From: Dipteris shenzhenensis
Taxonomy: Eukaryota > Polypodiophyta > Polypodiopsida > Gleicheniales
NCBI GenBank assembly: GCA_047967505.1
Contig: CM106538.1
Length of the DNA: 64,000 nucleotides
Strand: one strand, 5' to 3'
Every line of letters begins with the position of its first letter. Within the stretch, counting starts at the first letter, position 1. The translations under genes and the position numbers were made by a program. Below, piece after piece: positions 35,740 to 48,780 of the stretch. Below the pieces are notes generated by a model. It ran no database searches, was not told where the DNA came from, and saw nothing but the letters and a program-made list of their open reading frames with translations.

Positions 35740-36230
35740 TGGAGATGATGTCACTTGTGTCATTATTCAATTTGGAAATCTGCCTTTCCAATATTGCTTC
35801 AATCATTTCCTAATCCTTCTCAATTGACTCTTCAATCATCATTGTGGCATCATATACCTTTGTTATATTTTTGCAATTATAGTGATCTGATTGCTCTTAA
35901 TTTCTTCATGCAAGCCCTTAACAAAACTTTTGCAACTATAGTGATATGATTGCTCTTAATTTCTTCATGCAAGCCCATGACAAAACTTTTGAATAACTGA
36001 TGCTCTATTAGGGACATATTTCTCTCGGTGATAGCGTTTTTTAGCTTGAAGAAATAATCTATCACAATATACCAATTTTTTTGAACTACCCTTGGCAATG
36101 ACCATTTTTTAATCTCGTTATTTGATCTTTCATGATTGCCCAACTCTGTGGATGATGCATTCTGATGGAGATCCAACATTGCTCCATTAGTGAGAATGTG
36201 AATTGCAACATAAATATTGTCTCACCCCTA
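35740..36230 (-). pseudogene. Possible gag-like relic with a 61-bp tandem duplication
   Basis: The minus-strand frame at 36179-35877 reads through NWYIVIDYFFKLKNAITERN and LIEHQLFKSFVMGLHEEIKS, a pattern like retrotransposon gag (a fixed number of helices, then GLHEEI). A 61-bp segment ending in CATGCAAGCCC is repeated in tandem at 35874-35995. The assignment is tentative. Confidence 0.35.
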
Positions 36231-36254
36231 TCTATTCTTCCACCCTTCTCCTCC

Positions 36255-36335
36255 TTTGTGGGGGAACCTCTTGAGTCACCCCACAAAGTGGGGGAATCTC
36301 ATGAGTCCCTCCACAAACTGGGGGGACCTCAAAAA
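36255..36335. repeat. 31-bp imperfect tandem repeat with small hairpins
   Basis: CCACAAAGTGGGGGAATCTC and two relatives occur in a row. CCCCACAAAGTGGGG is itself an inverted repeat. Confidence 0.6.
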
Positions 36336-36599
36336 GTATAGGGTTTTAGTCTTTCTCTCTCAATTTTTAGTATTTCTCTCTCTGAATTCGGATTTTACAA
36401 GTATGATTGGATCTTTTCTAGGGAGGATTTTGTCTATCCTCATCCTTTTAAATTCATCATACCATATTTTAGGCTCAATATATTACAAACGAAGCCTTGC
36501 CGCTACTCTTCACACACAATGATCTCATCTTCATTGCTCCAACTGTGCTACTGGCCCTCGTTACCACAGGGTTAACATCTTTACTGACTCCATCATTAC

Positions 36600-37240
36600 T
36601 ATTGAGGTCTCTAGTGGATTACAATGCAGTCCTCGTGGACTTCTAGGATCTCATGGACAACAATGAAGAGGAAAAGGTCAAGGTCGAGCATGATGCATTG
36701 TAGCTTTCCGAGGCCAAGCAGAGGATCAACACACTCAAGGAGAGGAACCGGGGCCATAGACAATGAATCAAAGACTTGGAGGCCACACAAGCACCACCAG
36801 GACCTACTGTAGTGATTGTGTCTCTCCAAGTAGAGAACATAGAACTGAGACAACTCAATCAAGAATATGAAGACTGCCTCCACACTCTGAAGAGGCCACC
36901 CAAGCATTGTCAGACCCTACTGTAGAGCTTGCATGACTCCAAGTAGAGAACATAGAGCTAAGACACCTCAATCAAGAATATGAAGACCACCTCCACACTT
37001 TGAAGAGGATTGAAAAGATGTTCCAAGGGCCACACAACAAACATCTCAGCAAACGGCCAAGGAGGGCCCTCAATGATGACAAGGATCAAGCAGGGCAAGA
37101 TGGGTCGGCCTTAGGAACTCCTTCAGTAGTAGCAGCCACACCAAGTGAGAGAGCTTGCACCTCTGAGTCAAAAATGGCCAGCTCCCAATGGACTCAAGCT
37201 ATGGTGCCATACCGGCCCATTACACTCAATACGTATTAGA
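36600..37240 (+). pseudogene. Coiled-coil relic with a 113-bp tandem duplication
   Basis: Plus-strand frames contain charged helices, with VENIELRQLNQEYEDCLHTL given twice because 36781-36893 is duplicated at 36894-37006. The frame from 37000 (MKRIEKMFQGPHNKHLSKRP) stays open for 79 codons with a basic patch and a Ser/Ala-rich tail. No family is recognised. By style it may be the 5' part of the coding repeat continuing at 38.4 kb. Confidence 0.35.
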
Positions 37241-38421
37241 CTTATCAATGGCCTAGGCCCTCTTAATGCTTAATGAGGTAGACATTGCCAAGCAGTGAAC
37301 CATATAGGAAGGGGGCCCATTCCCTTATAGAAGTTCTCTCCAAGGATATCCCTGAGCATCCTAGCCTAACTGCCAGGCCCCTAGCTCCTCCTTTGGAAGT
37401 GTTGCCCAGGGTCCTTTACACACCGATCAACATTTTGTGGGCCATCCCTTGCAAGCAACGAGGACTTCCGAGTTATGTGTCGGAGTCATTGCTAGCCTGT
37501 CTCCCCAAGCCCCAATTTGTATTAGCCACTAGCATGGGTAATCTCCCTTGAGTATCTCCCAGTAGAAGTCTCCTTCTATGACTAGGTTGCACACGAATCT
37601 GACAGGCAGGTAAAGACCAAGATAGCCACAATAAGGGGGTAGTGTACAAGGTTGAGTGTTGGGCAATTTCACATAGTATATGGGAGCTGCTCCATCCAAT
37701 TTCCTCCACTTTTCCCAATTACTTGAAGTCCCTACTTTAGCTGGTAGAGAAGTTGCTCTAGATAGCTACAACCAAGAATTCCGGTTTGTGGCAACATTTT
37801 GTCCAGGTATGCCAGTCCCCTATCACTAAGTTCATTGAGCCACAAGTGTAGCAGAAGCGATATAAGTATAAGTACACACACCTATGCATCACAAACCTAG
37901 ACGTGGTCCGTGAAGTGGAGAAATGGAAGGAGGAATGGGGGATCCACCCTGACAAAGTATTGTCAGTATCAATGCCTTGCATCCATGACCGCTAGCTCTG
38001 ATACTAGGTTGCCTTGATCTACTCCATGTCTATCTATTGATCAAGCCCTCCCTCACTTCAAGGTGCCAGCCCTAGTGACTGTTCCATACCTAGAACCCCC
38101 AAAGCAGAAGTGGCATCTTTGAAGACAAAATGGATCTCATAGGTCCTCTAATTTTGAAGACCAGCTCCAATATGTAATGCCATGAAGGAATCGTCATCTG
38201 TCAAGACATGGATAAAGTTGTGCGAAGACAAAGTGTTGACCCTTGCTTGACACAAGAACCATACTATGTGCCATGCAACGAGGCACCCTGGTTGGCCCAA
38301 CATGATGCAGCTTTGGGCGGGCAAGGGTTGCCACTGGAACAATCCTAAGATGTCCTTGATGAAGAGTAAGAGCATTCTATCATGCCAAGCTACACTATTA
38401 TAAACAAATTAGAATTAATAT
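37241..38421. other. Decayed DNA, no supportable gene
   Basis: Short frames on both strands (37285-37551 plus, 37473-37718 minus and others) show no motif. It may be part of the flanking coding repeat. Confidence 0.4.
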
Positions 38422-39720
38422 GTGGACTCCATTACACATTTCTCTAGCAATAGTTATGCCAACCAAATTGAATACCATCAACTATGCATGGAGGACCCAA
38501 CAAAGATTGATACTATGGAGTACAATAACATGCTAACTATGGTACAATTGCAAGATACAAGACTCGACATTTTCAAATGCCATGAGGAGGAGGCTTTCTA
38601 CAATTTTGCTAACTTAATAATGGCACAAGTGCAAAAAGAGAAAATCCAGCAAGAGCTCTAAGTAGAATAGAACCAGCAAAAAGCACTTGAAATAATCGGT
38701 GATGAACTCCTTCACATAGCTAGTCATTATCAATTAGCCAAAAGAAGTAATGCAAAAAATGTTCAAAAATATTGAAGCAGATCTAGTTGTAGAGTGAGAT
38801 AGCACTGTGGGTCTCAAAAAGCAATTCCATGAAGCGCAAGGCCGACAAAACAGGAAATCTAGGCCTACAAAGCCACAATAGAGGAAAATTACATTGCCCA
38901 TTGACATGTAGTAGAGCAAGAGCAAAAGTTCAATGAAATGCAAATTGAACATTTGCACACCATGGTCCACCATTATCAAAGGCAAATCAAGGACTTATAA
39001 GCATGACTCTTGGAACATGCCAAGCAAGCACCAAAGTTAGAACCAAAAGTGAATACTCAATAGGAGTTGGAATTTGATTGGATTTTTTCCACCTCCACAA
39101 ATCTAATTGCCCAAGCTCTCCACCCATGCACAATCAAGAACACACTTCAATATCATTTTAACACACTCACTGCCACTTCTGTTTAGGATCACATAGAACA
39201 CACCCACTACCTCCACAAATACTACTAACCCTCTTGGAGAAACATTCTAACTACACACATTTAATTATAGCCATTTCCTTCTTTAGTGGGGGCCTTAGTT
39301 TTGAAAGTGATTCTGATCTCTTACACCTTTCCCTACATCCTATTATTTTGAACTTTAGGGGTTGGTACTATATTATCCAAGAATCATCCTTATTCCCTAA
39401 GAGGGACCAATTTTGGAATTAACCAAGCTAGATGACCTTGAGTCCTAGCCTTGTAGTCCAGATTCCTTGGTCAAAGGTCTTGGTTGGGTTGCAAATGCGA
39501 GGATGCCAAGAATGTATCCACACCAGAGATTATTTACTCCACAATATAGTCACTCAATATCATCCATATGGACTTATTACACATAAAATAGAGTATTCAA
39601 AGCCATGATAAACATTGTCCAAATTGGCATGAGTGCTTTTAGAACACTCCATGTCACATACCCTATATTGCTTTTAGAGGAGGAGGCACTCCAAATCACC
39701 ATTATTAAATTTTAATAAAC
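38422..39720 (+). pseudogene. Unrecognised coding repeat, copy A
   Basis: The frame at 38422-38661 (YANQIEYHQLCMEDPTKIDT) is followed by coiled-coil-like pieces with Gln and Glu (VEQEQKFNEMQIEHLHTMVH) to about 39000. A domain at 39240-39425 includes HLIIAISFFSGGLSFESDSD and HPIILNFRGWYYIIQESSLF. That domain aligns with 46740-46925 of copy B. Downstream nucleotides (GTCCAAATTGGCATGAG at about 39617) also match copy B (TTCAAATTGGCATAAGC at about 47108). Many stops make it non-coding now. Family unknown; likely a mobile element ORF. Confidence 0.5.
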
Positions 39721-41110
39721 CTAAAAAACATGACCTTAATAAAGACTCAAAACCGCTAAACTCTATCACTTACTTAGGCACCACTACATAATCAGTCCAT
39801 GTTGCAACGTAGTCCTTGGACCCCCCATTGTTGGTGCAATCAATTGTCGCAGAGAAATGTTCCCCTTAGAGTGCACTTCTTTTGGGAATCCCTTGGGTCC
39901 CACCACTGTAGGTTCTATAGAGTAGGGCCAGGAGGCCATTTGAAAACCGAGATGGACAGAGACCTAAGGAAGGAGGAGCTCTTGGATGGTTTGGAGTGAC
40001 AGCGGATCAGGGTAGTGGGTTGTTTGGGTAGGGAGGAGTGGCACATTGATCAGGTCTTAATCCTTTCAGGGTTAGAGGGAGTAGTCTGGCATCTCTAGCT
40101 CTGGGGGGGACAACCCCTTCATGATCTTTAGTGGGACCTAAGAGATTGGTTCTGGTTGGTGGTGTAGGGCTCTCAACAAACAGGGTGGAGGAGGTTCCCT
40201 TCTTCTCATAGTACACAACATGCATAGAATGCAGTAGCTCGGATACCTTCAAGAGCACACTACTGGTGGTTAGAGCATGATGTCCCAGAGGAGGTCATCT
40301 CCTGCCTTTGGCCATGTTGGCTAGCCTCAGGCCATAGAAGATCTATTTTTTTTGGATGATGTCACGAGGGCTTGCCCATTGGCCCTTGGCTACAAAAAAA
40401 GCGAGTGGATGGCCATTGTCATTACAATATAGAGGGAGTGCTTGAGACACAATCCCACACTATCTTTGGGGTTGTACAACAACGTAGAGAATTTGGGCAA
40501 TAAATGTTAGGATTGTATTAGTACATAGAGGAGGTAGAAGGACTTCACATGGGGATAGTGGCCTAGCTTATAGAAGGTGGTCCTCCTTTCTCTATTGACC
40601 CAGTTTCTCCTACGTACAAGATTAGAGGCCAAGAGGTTTCTCAAATTGAGATTGAGGATGCAGTTCCTCCTTTGTGCACTTGAGGGTGCCATCTAATGAT
40701 TAGGGAGTGTAGAAGGTGAAGACAGATCTTCACTAGCTAAGATGTGTGGGTGTTGTTACAACACACCATGAGCACTTATCCAACTAGGGAGCTACATTAG
40801 ATAGAATTAAGGCCCCCCTTGGATCCCTTAAGGAAGAGGAAGATCTTGTGGAAGAGAATCACCTCATTAAAACAAGGCCTCAAAAACCAAGGCTAAAAGA
40901 GGCTTCTTTCAAGGAAAAACAACCTATCCCGAAAGCCATAGAGGATGGGGAGGAGGTGTGAGGACAACAGAAGCTGAGAGGGAGAGAGGCAGCTTGAGAG
41001 ACACAAGTTTTGGTGGGTTTAGAACACCCTAATCTTCTATTTCATCCATATATATATATGTGTTTGAGTATTGTACATAACTGGGGTTAAGGAACAGTGG
41101 CCTTTAACCC
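39721..41110. other. Decayed DNA including probable copia LTR
   Basis: From about 40250 to 40740 short frames occur on both strands but nothing is recognised. Reading on the minus strand, the copia 3' LTR should start at 41115 and run down to an unknown end, with TATATATATAT at about 41048. Confidence 0.4.
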
Positions 41111-41203
41111 CCACAACCTCCACTTAAAGGCCAATGTGCCTTTAAGGGAGAATAATCAATGAGCATACTATCCAATGCCCATCAATACACGACAATACTC
41201 AAA

Positions 41204-41831
41204 CTACTGACTAGGTAGACTCTTTGTTAGCATATCTACAGGGTTATAATCTGTATGAACCTTGACAAGCTCTATGCACTTTTCCTCAAGTACCTCCCTG
41301 ATAAAATGGTACCTGACCTCAATGTGTTTTGTCTTTGCATGAAAGACCGGATTTCGTGCTAGTAGCTGAATAGCACTCATGTAATCACTATGCAATGTCG
41401 ATACAATGTCGATACACTTGTATGAATCCCCAAATCTCTCACTGGCTGATCAAGCCATATAGCCTCCTTGCAACCCTCTGTGGCTGCAACATACTCGGCC
41501 TTTGTGGTAGACAAAGCAATGCACTTCTGTGCACGAGACATCCACGGCACTGCACCACTTGCAAAGGCAAACACGTAACCAAAAGTGGATCTCCTGCTAT
41601 CGACATGCTCTGCATAGTCAAAATCTGTGTATCCAAATACTCGCATCTCTCCTCTGCCAAAGCAGATACGCACCTCCTTGGTACCCTTTATGTACCTCAT
41701 GATGCACTTAACTGCCTCCTAATGCCTCTTTCCTGGATTAGCCATATATTGGCTAACAACTCCCACTGCAAATGCAATGTCCGGTCTAGTAGTTATCATA
41801 GCATACATAAGACTCCCAACCATTATAGTTA
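41204..41831 (-). pseudogene. pol: Copia RT end and RNase H
   Basis: VGSLMYAMITTRPDIAFAV (end of RT) is followed by the RNase H region: YTDFDYAEHVDSRRSTFGY, ALSTTKAEYVAATEGCKEA, and the terminal KTKHIEVRYHFIREVLEE, VDMLTKSLP. Two frame changes interrupt it. Order and motifs are those of Ty1/copia; the Asp and Glu of RNase H are visible. Confidence 0.9.
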
Positions 41832-42880
41832 TTTCCAAGATGCACAAAACCTGTCTTTCCATTGTCATAAGTGGAGAACCATTCCCTATGGGGAGTAACA
41901 TGGAATGAAGCACCAGAATCCAAAATCCAATCTTGGGAATATGCATCATCTAAAGTGGTGAGCAAGTCTGCAGGTAGACTAAACATGAAGAGAATGTCAT
42001 TGTCACTATCATCAGTGACTACGTTAATCTCCTTGATCTTCATTTTTCCTTTGTCCTCCCTTGGAATCTCTTCCTTCTTATTTGCATCCCAATTTGCATT
42101 CTTTTTCTTATTCTTTTGCTCTCTTTTCAGCTTGTAGCAATCCGTTTTCATATGGCCCTTCTTGCCACAGTGGTAACACTCAATGTTTCGTGCCCTGGAT
42201 TTGGTACGAGAGTTCCCTCTTTCTTGGGACTTCCCCCTAAATTGTGATCTACCCCTTTGCACATTTAAGGCTGCATCCTACTTGTTGCCATCCATAGACT
42301 TCCGTCTAATCTCCTTGGCCAACAAGCTACCCACAACATCATCAAACTTCAATACTCCACCAGGTGCAGAGTTATTGACAGCTATACGGAAGGTATCCCA
42401 TGAGGATCGCAATGAAAATAAGAGAAATATTGCCTTAGTCTCCGCATCAAAATTCATCTTTTGAGCCTGAAGCTGGCTGAAAATAACATTGAATTCATTC
42501 AAGTGAGAAGCAATGGAGACCCCTTCCTTCATCTGCAACTCAAACAACCTCTTCATGAGGTAAACTTTATTAGAGGCAGTTTCCTTCTCATAAGTGGCAC
42601 ACAATTTCTTCCACAAATCTTCCGTAGTCTGATCATCTACTAATGTGAAATAAACTGACTCTGCAAGATGAAGTCTAATAGTAGACTTTGCTAATGCATC
42701 CAACTCATTCCAATCATCCTCAGACATATCTATAGGCTTAACTTAAATCCCTTTCATGGGTTTAATCTGCTTCTTTTGAATAAGCACATCCCTTTTCAAT
42801 TCTTTCCACAAAGAAAATTTTGTCCCATCAAACTTTTTAATGCTGAAAATCTCCTTTTCAGACATGGAAGAGGATGCCAT
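41832..42880 (-). pseudogene. gag: Copia gag and protease
   Basis: From ATG at 42880 the start is MASSSMSEKEIFSIKKFDGT. After one TAA near 42742 the frame continues through the gag core (LAESVYFTLVDDQTTEDLWK; FSLRSSWDTF), a second stop near 42278, and an Arg-rich stretch. A zinc knuckle with CYHCGKKGHMKTDC (CX2CX4HX4C) and the protease motif DWILDSGASFHVTPHREWF follow. All parts lie in one frame, so only two stop codons break it. Gag packages the element RNA and protease cleaves the polyprotein. Confidence 0.9.
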
Positions 42881-43650
42881 GATGCAAATGAAACAAAATC
42901 CCAAATGCTAGTACCTGTAAAAGAGAAATCACACCAAATAGCAGGTGCACCCAATATGTCTGCTTTAATGAAGGATAGTGTTACCAAAACTCAAGGCTCA
43001 AAGCATCAAAATGCATTTGACTCATGTGCATATACTATGCATCCATATGAGCAAATCTGGCCCAAAAGAAAATGTCAACCCACAATGACAAACCAATGGC
43101 AAATATAATGCCAATAAAAGCCAAATGCCTCAAGCATAAACACTGTCCATGGGCATAAGCATCAATAATGTCTCATCCAAAAGATCATAGCACAACCTGT
43201 GCATCCACTGCAATATGTCAAAGTTGTCCCTCAGTATAAAATAGCATCTATGTGCTAAACGTCCATCAATAAAGCATCCCACAAGGCAATCTAGGCCTAT
43301 CAATGCATCCAACAAGGATCGCAATGCATCCAAATGGCCTGTAAACATCCACTGCAACCCAATGCAAACCATAAATGAGCACACACTGCTCAGACTGCAA
43401 CCAAAGTGATCTACATAAGATATATTCAAGAAATCATGGCCTTATGGCAATGATTGCTAGTGAAAATAGAACCTAGGATGTCTCAAAACATGGGTGTCAC
43501 TGCATAATTGAACTCAACAAGACAATCTGCAAATATCTCTCTTGTGCCACAACTCCAAAATCTCATCCAAGGATGGAGTAAGAGCCAGTCAACCCTTGCA
43601 TTTACTTGCAAAAATGAACCTTAGGAAACTTAACCTTAGCCAAAATGCCA
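42881..43650. other. No supportable gene
   Basis: It should contain the copia primer site and 5' LTR, but neither is recognisable. Short frames only. Confidence 0.45.
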
Positions 43651-43651
43651 C

Positions 43652-44034
43652 ATGACAATCAATGAGAAGGTCTTGGAAACTTTGAGAAATTTCCTTCAAA
43701 GAGATGATGGAAAAACACAGAGAATCACAACTCCCTCAATTCTTCACAAAGAACCTACTGCACTCAAAGGGAAAAGTGAGGCTCATTGGGTTCCAACGTA
43801 CCCTTTATCAGACTCAGTCTCAACCTCGGTTTTGGTATCAACAATGAACACAGTAGATCCACAAGAACCTATTCCTAAAAAGAAGATAGACCCACAATAA
43901 CCTACCATTGTTTCTACATCACAACCAGCTGAGGAAAGTGCCAATCCCCTCACAAGAAGCAATGGATTCCTCAAGTTTATGTTGAGCTTCAAGCGATTCT
44001 ACTATCAGTTGAAGAAGGCACCCAACTAAAGCAA
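43652..44034 (+). pseudogene. Unrecognised coding relic with one stop
   Basis: The plus frame reads NEKVLETLRNFLQRDDGKTQ, then a Pro/Ser/Thr stretch, TAA at about 43898 (one step from CAA), then PTIVSTSQPAEESANPLTRS and GFLKFMLSFKRFYYQLKKAP to TAA near 44032. About 127 codons in one frame with a single stop suggest a former gene. No family is recognised. Confidence 0.35.
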
Positions 44035-44849
44035 TTTGATACCAACAAACTCACAACACTGCTTCTGCATGCTTCAAGGACACACTTTACAAGGGTGGTC
44101 AACAAGTACGTGGCCTAGAGAGATGCTAGGTACTCTGAGCCTTAAATTTCTATTGTGCATGCACCTAGTCTAAATGAGAATAGGTAGTTAGCATCATAGG
44201 TGAAAATAGGGAATGGTCAAGTCCCCTTCACCTTTCGGTGAAAGGGAGTCCTCGCCATCCATTGGAAAGTCCTCCACGACACAAAGGTTTAGTCCATCCC
44301 GCCTAGGTGATTAGAGTTCACATGTCCACCCGCACTCCATTCACCAAGTCAACCACTAATCAACACGTGACCAATGTCACATTGTAATGCTTTTAGATTT
44401 CACCGCTACATCATCCACATCACTCCACATGCATTCGCACCCACTTAAGTGTCCAAGGTAGACCATCAATCAGTCAAATTCCTCAATAGGGCCCACAAAA
44501 TTCAGTCGTCATTGTGCTGCCATAAGGATAACCCAGCAACTAATCATGTGATGACTGATTCAATTTTTTCTATAATTATGCGATGACTCGCAACCCACTG
44601 CACTAATATGAACACTAGCCTTACTGCTATATTAACACCACTTGTGCTTATTTAATGCTAATGTCTTGAATACTAACATAGCGACACGTGCACTATCATG
44701 CTAACACCAAGTGCCACTATAATAACATTGACCCATTACTTTATTAATGTTGTGTTGTTGCTTTAATCCACTGCTAACGCTAGTCACTACTTTAATAATG
44801 CTAGTCCTACGCTAATGCTAAAGCTGACTCGGTAATTCACCAGGTCCCC

Positions 44850-44858
44850 TATATAAAT
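44850..44858 (+). promoter_or_regulatory. TATA-like box TATATAAAT
   Basis: CCCCTATATAAATAGCCAGC is a strong plant TATA context. Upstream, 44590-44830 has many CTAATGCTA-type repeats. Copy B coding pieces begin about 250 bp downstream, so this may be its promoter. Confidence 0.4.
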
Positions 44859-45099
44859 AGCCAGCCCATTCTGCAAGGTCTCATTTGGCATTGTACCAAA
44901 ACTCTGTCAAAATCTTTAACAAGTTTTCACAGGCTCTAAATCTCCTCTAAATGCTTCTAAACCATTCTCGCTAATACTCCTCCTACACGTCCACCACCTC
45001 CTCGCCCTATATTAGCACTCTTCTCTATCAAGGAGTTGATAAACAAAGCCTCTTCATATTTTTCCCATTCTGCCACCCCCTTCTTCTTCATGCTACCTC

Positions 45100-48000
45100 A
45101 ATCTCCCTAGGGCAGTAGAGTTTGTCAACACATACAATCAGGCTACCAACATGACTAGTTGGATGCACACAGATGGGGAGTACAGCTACTGCTAGTTCAC
45201 GGCAAACACAGTGTGATGGGCCTTCAGTCTCCCTACTATCTCCCAGACATTTGTGCAAAGTTGTACACCATGGAGAAAAGGCTGGCCACAGTTGTGAACT
45301 ACAACACGAAGGTGCATAGGGGTGGTGTACCTATCAACTTCATCCAGAATGTGACATTGACCTAGGCAATTCAAATGGTTACCTACTTGGCACAAATCAA
45401 ATTCACATAGCACCACACTACCCAACTTCTGGGCCCGCCTCCACAAACCCAAAGAGACAAACTAGGCTAATTTTTTCTATCAAGAGATAATTGGCATCCA
45501 TACACATGGAGATAAAATCAGCAATCCCATGTTCCTCATGCCCATCATCCATCATCTATAAGACGACACTATTCCAAAAGGGTATGGTGATGCGGCAAGG
45601 GAAGTTGACAACCCCCTCTACTAGGTCTAGGCCAATGAAGCCCTCACCCAAATGTAGAAGGGAGGAGCAGAGCCAACAAGCCCAAGAAGAAGAAATAATT
45701 ACTAAAGAGGTAGCAGCAAGATTTCAAACTATAGAAAGAGGCAGAGGCCCAACGACTCAGGAAGGAAGAAGTGGCCCAGAAGTAGTGCCAGGACCTCCTC
45801 CAACAAGAAGAAGAATTGGAAAAAGCTACATGCAGAAGAAGCTTAGCAGATAATGTTGAACGGCTCTGCTATGAGCATCGGCTAAAAAGTCCCATTGGAT
45901 AGCCAGCACCTGGCATTGGATAGCAGCCTCTCCAACCCCCATTCCACCCCAATCTATATCAGTAGGCTATGGATCTCTGTACCTTTAGTGCTTATGCTTT
46001 CATCATGGGGTACAGTAATTTATAATAGAACACACAGGTCAGGTAGAAGAAGATGGTCTTCATGGAGTTCATAGTGACCTTAACAGTTGTCGCATGGAAC
46101 ATTCTTCAAAGCTTGCAAGAAATCTTCATGGGATAGAATATGGCATTGTTTCAGACCAATACCATGCTCCAACAAATAGAAGTAGCACTCCAAAAGGAAA
46201 AAGCAGAGCGCCTAGTCGTGGAGGCCAGTGGTCTACAAGCCATGGAAATTGGCAAGAAGCTAGTGCAAGAATTGCAACAAGCACAAGAGGACTTGGCCAC
46301 AAAATGCTCCCAAAATGATATCCTCCAGTTGGACTAAAAGCCCTTACAACGACAAGTGAATAGGGATCAGGAACAACATGCTTGTGTCCAAGACGAGAGG
46401 TAGGCCTTAGAAGCCAGAGTGTAGTAGGAGGCCCAGCTCATCGAACGGCTGCATGCAATGATCCAGCAATGCCAACAACAAATTATTTCCATACAAATGG
46501 ATCTCCATGAAGCTCGTTGTGCATCAACCCCCCCACAACAAGAATCCAATCCCCTCCTGAAAGGTTGCTTGAGGCGTCATCATGTGCATCCACCCTATAT
46601 TTCACTTCATGCACAATTGAAGACACCTTCAACTATTATTTGCACACCATCTCCGCTACCGTCCTCCCACATAACATTCATTTTGAAAATGCAATCACTT
46701 TGCATGACCTCAAAGAGGGTTTCCACCACACCACCACACAAGCTCATCCACTAATAGCCATGGCTAATTTCCATGAAAATATCATCCTAGATGATGATAT
46801 GGATGTCCTAACAATCTTTTACCACCCCATTGTATACAATTTTATGGTGTGGACTATAGTGTTACAAGATTCCTTAATCTTCATGATGGAAAATCCACTA
46901 ATAGAACTCATCAACCCACCACCCTAGAGGACCATCCTTGCAATCTAGATATCCTACATCGAAGTCTTGAATGGATGTAAGAGTTAGGTCGGTGTGATAC
47001 AGAATACATTTTTGATTGCCTCTTCTAGGCTGGTAGTGAATGGTCTCCCACTACTACGGGCATAATATTTTTGTACAATAATATCCTCCAAGCTCTTCAA
47101 AATATGATTCAAATTGGCATAAGCTAGTTTCATGATTCTCACATGGCATACCTAATAAACATATAGCTCGAACATATGGATGCGGCTTGGAATCTATTCA
47201 ACTCTACCCCACAACCACCCCCGCCCTCACAGCCTGACACAGCACCTGGCCTTCCCAGCTCCACTATTAAGAGAACACACACAAGCACAAGCGCCACTAC
47301 ACAACCCTCCATAGCATAGCACCACAAATACGTAGTAGTAGCCTCTCGAGTAGGAGGAAACCGAAGACATGGGTACCACTCACTAGTACAAGGTCTTGAA
47401 GCCCATGCTCTTCTCCAATCTGGAGGGTCCCTGTGAAGAAGGAGGCCAAGATGAGGTCTATGAGAACCCCCATGAAGAACAAGACCATTAGCTACAAGAA
47501 ACAACTCCCAACCATGACATGTGCTATGCTACCATAACTTCCTTCCGCATGGTCAAGGATGTTGCTGATATAAATAGGTGGAAAGGAAAGCTATAGAGAT
47601 TCCACATCACTCGAAAGGATATCATGGAAGTACAGAACTCACAACATTGATCCAATGTATCTTCCAAAATTGGAGGAGAGAATCAATGACACATAAGAGG
47701 CAAGTACAGTAGGCCTAATTATAATCAAGTATCCCATGCTAATATAAATGCAGGCCTCCAACCACAATGGAAGATCCCTTTTTTGAAGCATGCAACATTT
47801 TGGAGAACTTACTACTGGGTGGGTCTAGAAAGATGAATTGACCCCACCTATATGCCTCTACGTCATAGATGGACCTAGCCGAGAGCTGGATGGATTTTGA
47901 GCAAATGCAGGAAGCATATTCGAATGTTTCATTTTTTTGAAGTTGGATGATCCTTGGCCCTAGCACCGCAGATGGAGGAATTCAATTATACCTTTGCCTT

Positions 48001-48360
48001 AGTCCCCCGATCCTGCAGTCGTCATCACTATGCATTATTTTCAATTGATGATCATTTTGCTTAGGGACCTACCTACACTCAACCTATCAGTAGAAGAACA
48101 TCTTCAGTGGCTTGAAATGGAGATAATCTTCAACTTGAACAAGGGACCCTTGTTCCCTCAAGTAATACTCCTCTACGTACGTGTTTGAAATCTTCATGGT
48201 GGTCACCACATTCAAACGTTTGAAGACATGTTCAAGACACATTTTTGGAAGATGCTCCATTCCTTTTGCCACATCTCCCACCGAACATTCAACTGGTACC
48301 GCATTATGAACACCCTCAAATCCGAAATCATGCATCAAACACAATCTAGGGATGGATTGT
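45100..48360 (+). pseudogene. Unrecognised coding repeat, copy B
   Basis: Coding pieces in plus orientation include a start region near 45151 (MTSWMHTDGEYSY) and a basic Gln/Glu region (45491-45853). A coiled coil follows, with MLQQIEVALQKEKAERLVVE and KKLVQELQQAQEDLATK (46140-46540). The domain shared with copy A comes next (46740-46925: HPLIAMANFHENIILDDDMD; HPIVYNFMVWTIVLQDSL). Later pieces include LPTLNLSVEEHLQWLEMEII (about 48072-48131). Stops are frequent. A purine tract and LTR-like start follow at 48365. This suggests a retroelement with an unfamiliar ORF, but I find no RT or integrase motif within it. Confidence 0.5.
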
Positions 48361-48364
48361 GAAC

Positions 48365-48780
48365 AGGAAGGGGGGCATGTCAACTGCTGCAAGGGTTAAC
48401 AGTTCATGTACTATAATCGCAAGTGGAGATGTAGGAGAGAGCATGAGGCTTAGCATATGAAATTTTCCTTGGAGCTATATGGGCCCATGTGGTTGTAACA
48501 TGAGAATGTGAGAGTACAAGGGTTAGCCCTCCCTTTGAAAGGTGGAATGTATTTAAGGCCAAAAGTTTGACTTTGGTCTTCATTGTGTACTTGCAAGTTT
48601 TTGGAGTAGAAGCTCTCTCTTTCTCTACATTATTTGCATTGAGTCTTCTTGTTTCCTCTTGCTAAGTTGCCTTGTGATTGCCACTCTCTCCCTCCCCCAT
48701 CATCTCCCTCTTCTCATTTCATTTCCTTATTCCCTCTCCCTTCCTCTTTCCCCCTCCCTCTACTTCCCCTCATGGGATCA
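48365..48780 (+). repeat. Polypurine tract and LTR-like segment
   Basis: AGGAAGGGGGGCA is followed by TGTCAACTGCTGCAAGGG at 48378. A TATA-like TGTATTTAAGG (about 48548) and a C/T-rich stretch to about 48775 complete an LTR-like layout. No matching second copy was found in the window. Confidence 0.4.

Larger units (their letters stand above)
41111..42880 (-). mobile_element. Ty1/copia retrotransposon with large internal deletion
   Basis: In minus orientation gag, protease, the end of RT and RNase H follow each other within 1.7 kb, where an intact copia element needs about 4 kb. The missing part is the integrase and most of RT; the join is at about 41826-41832, just after protease. A purine-rich tract with AAGTGGAGGT precedes TGTGGGGGTT at 41115, the expected PPT and LTR start. 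No second LTR with this sequence is seen beyond 42880, so the 5' end is lost. Confidence 0.85.
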
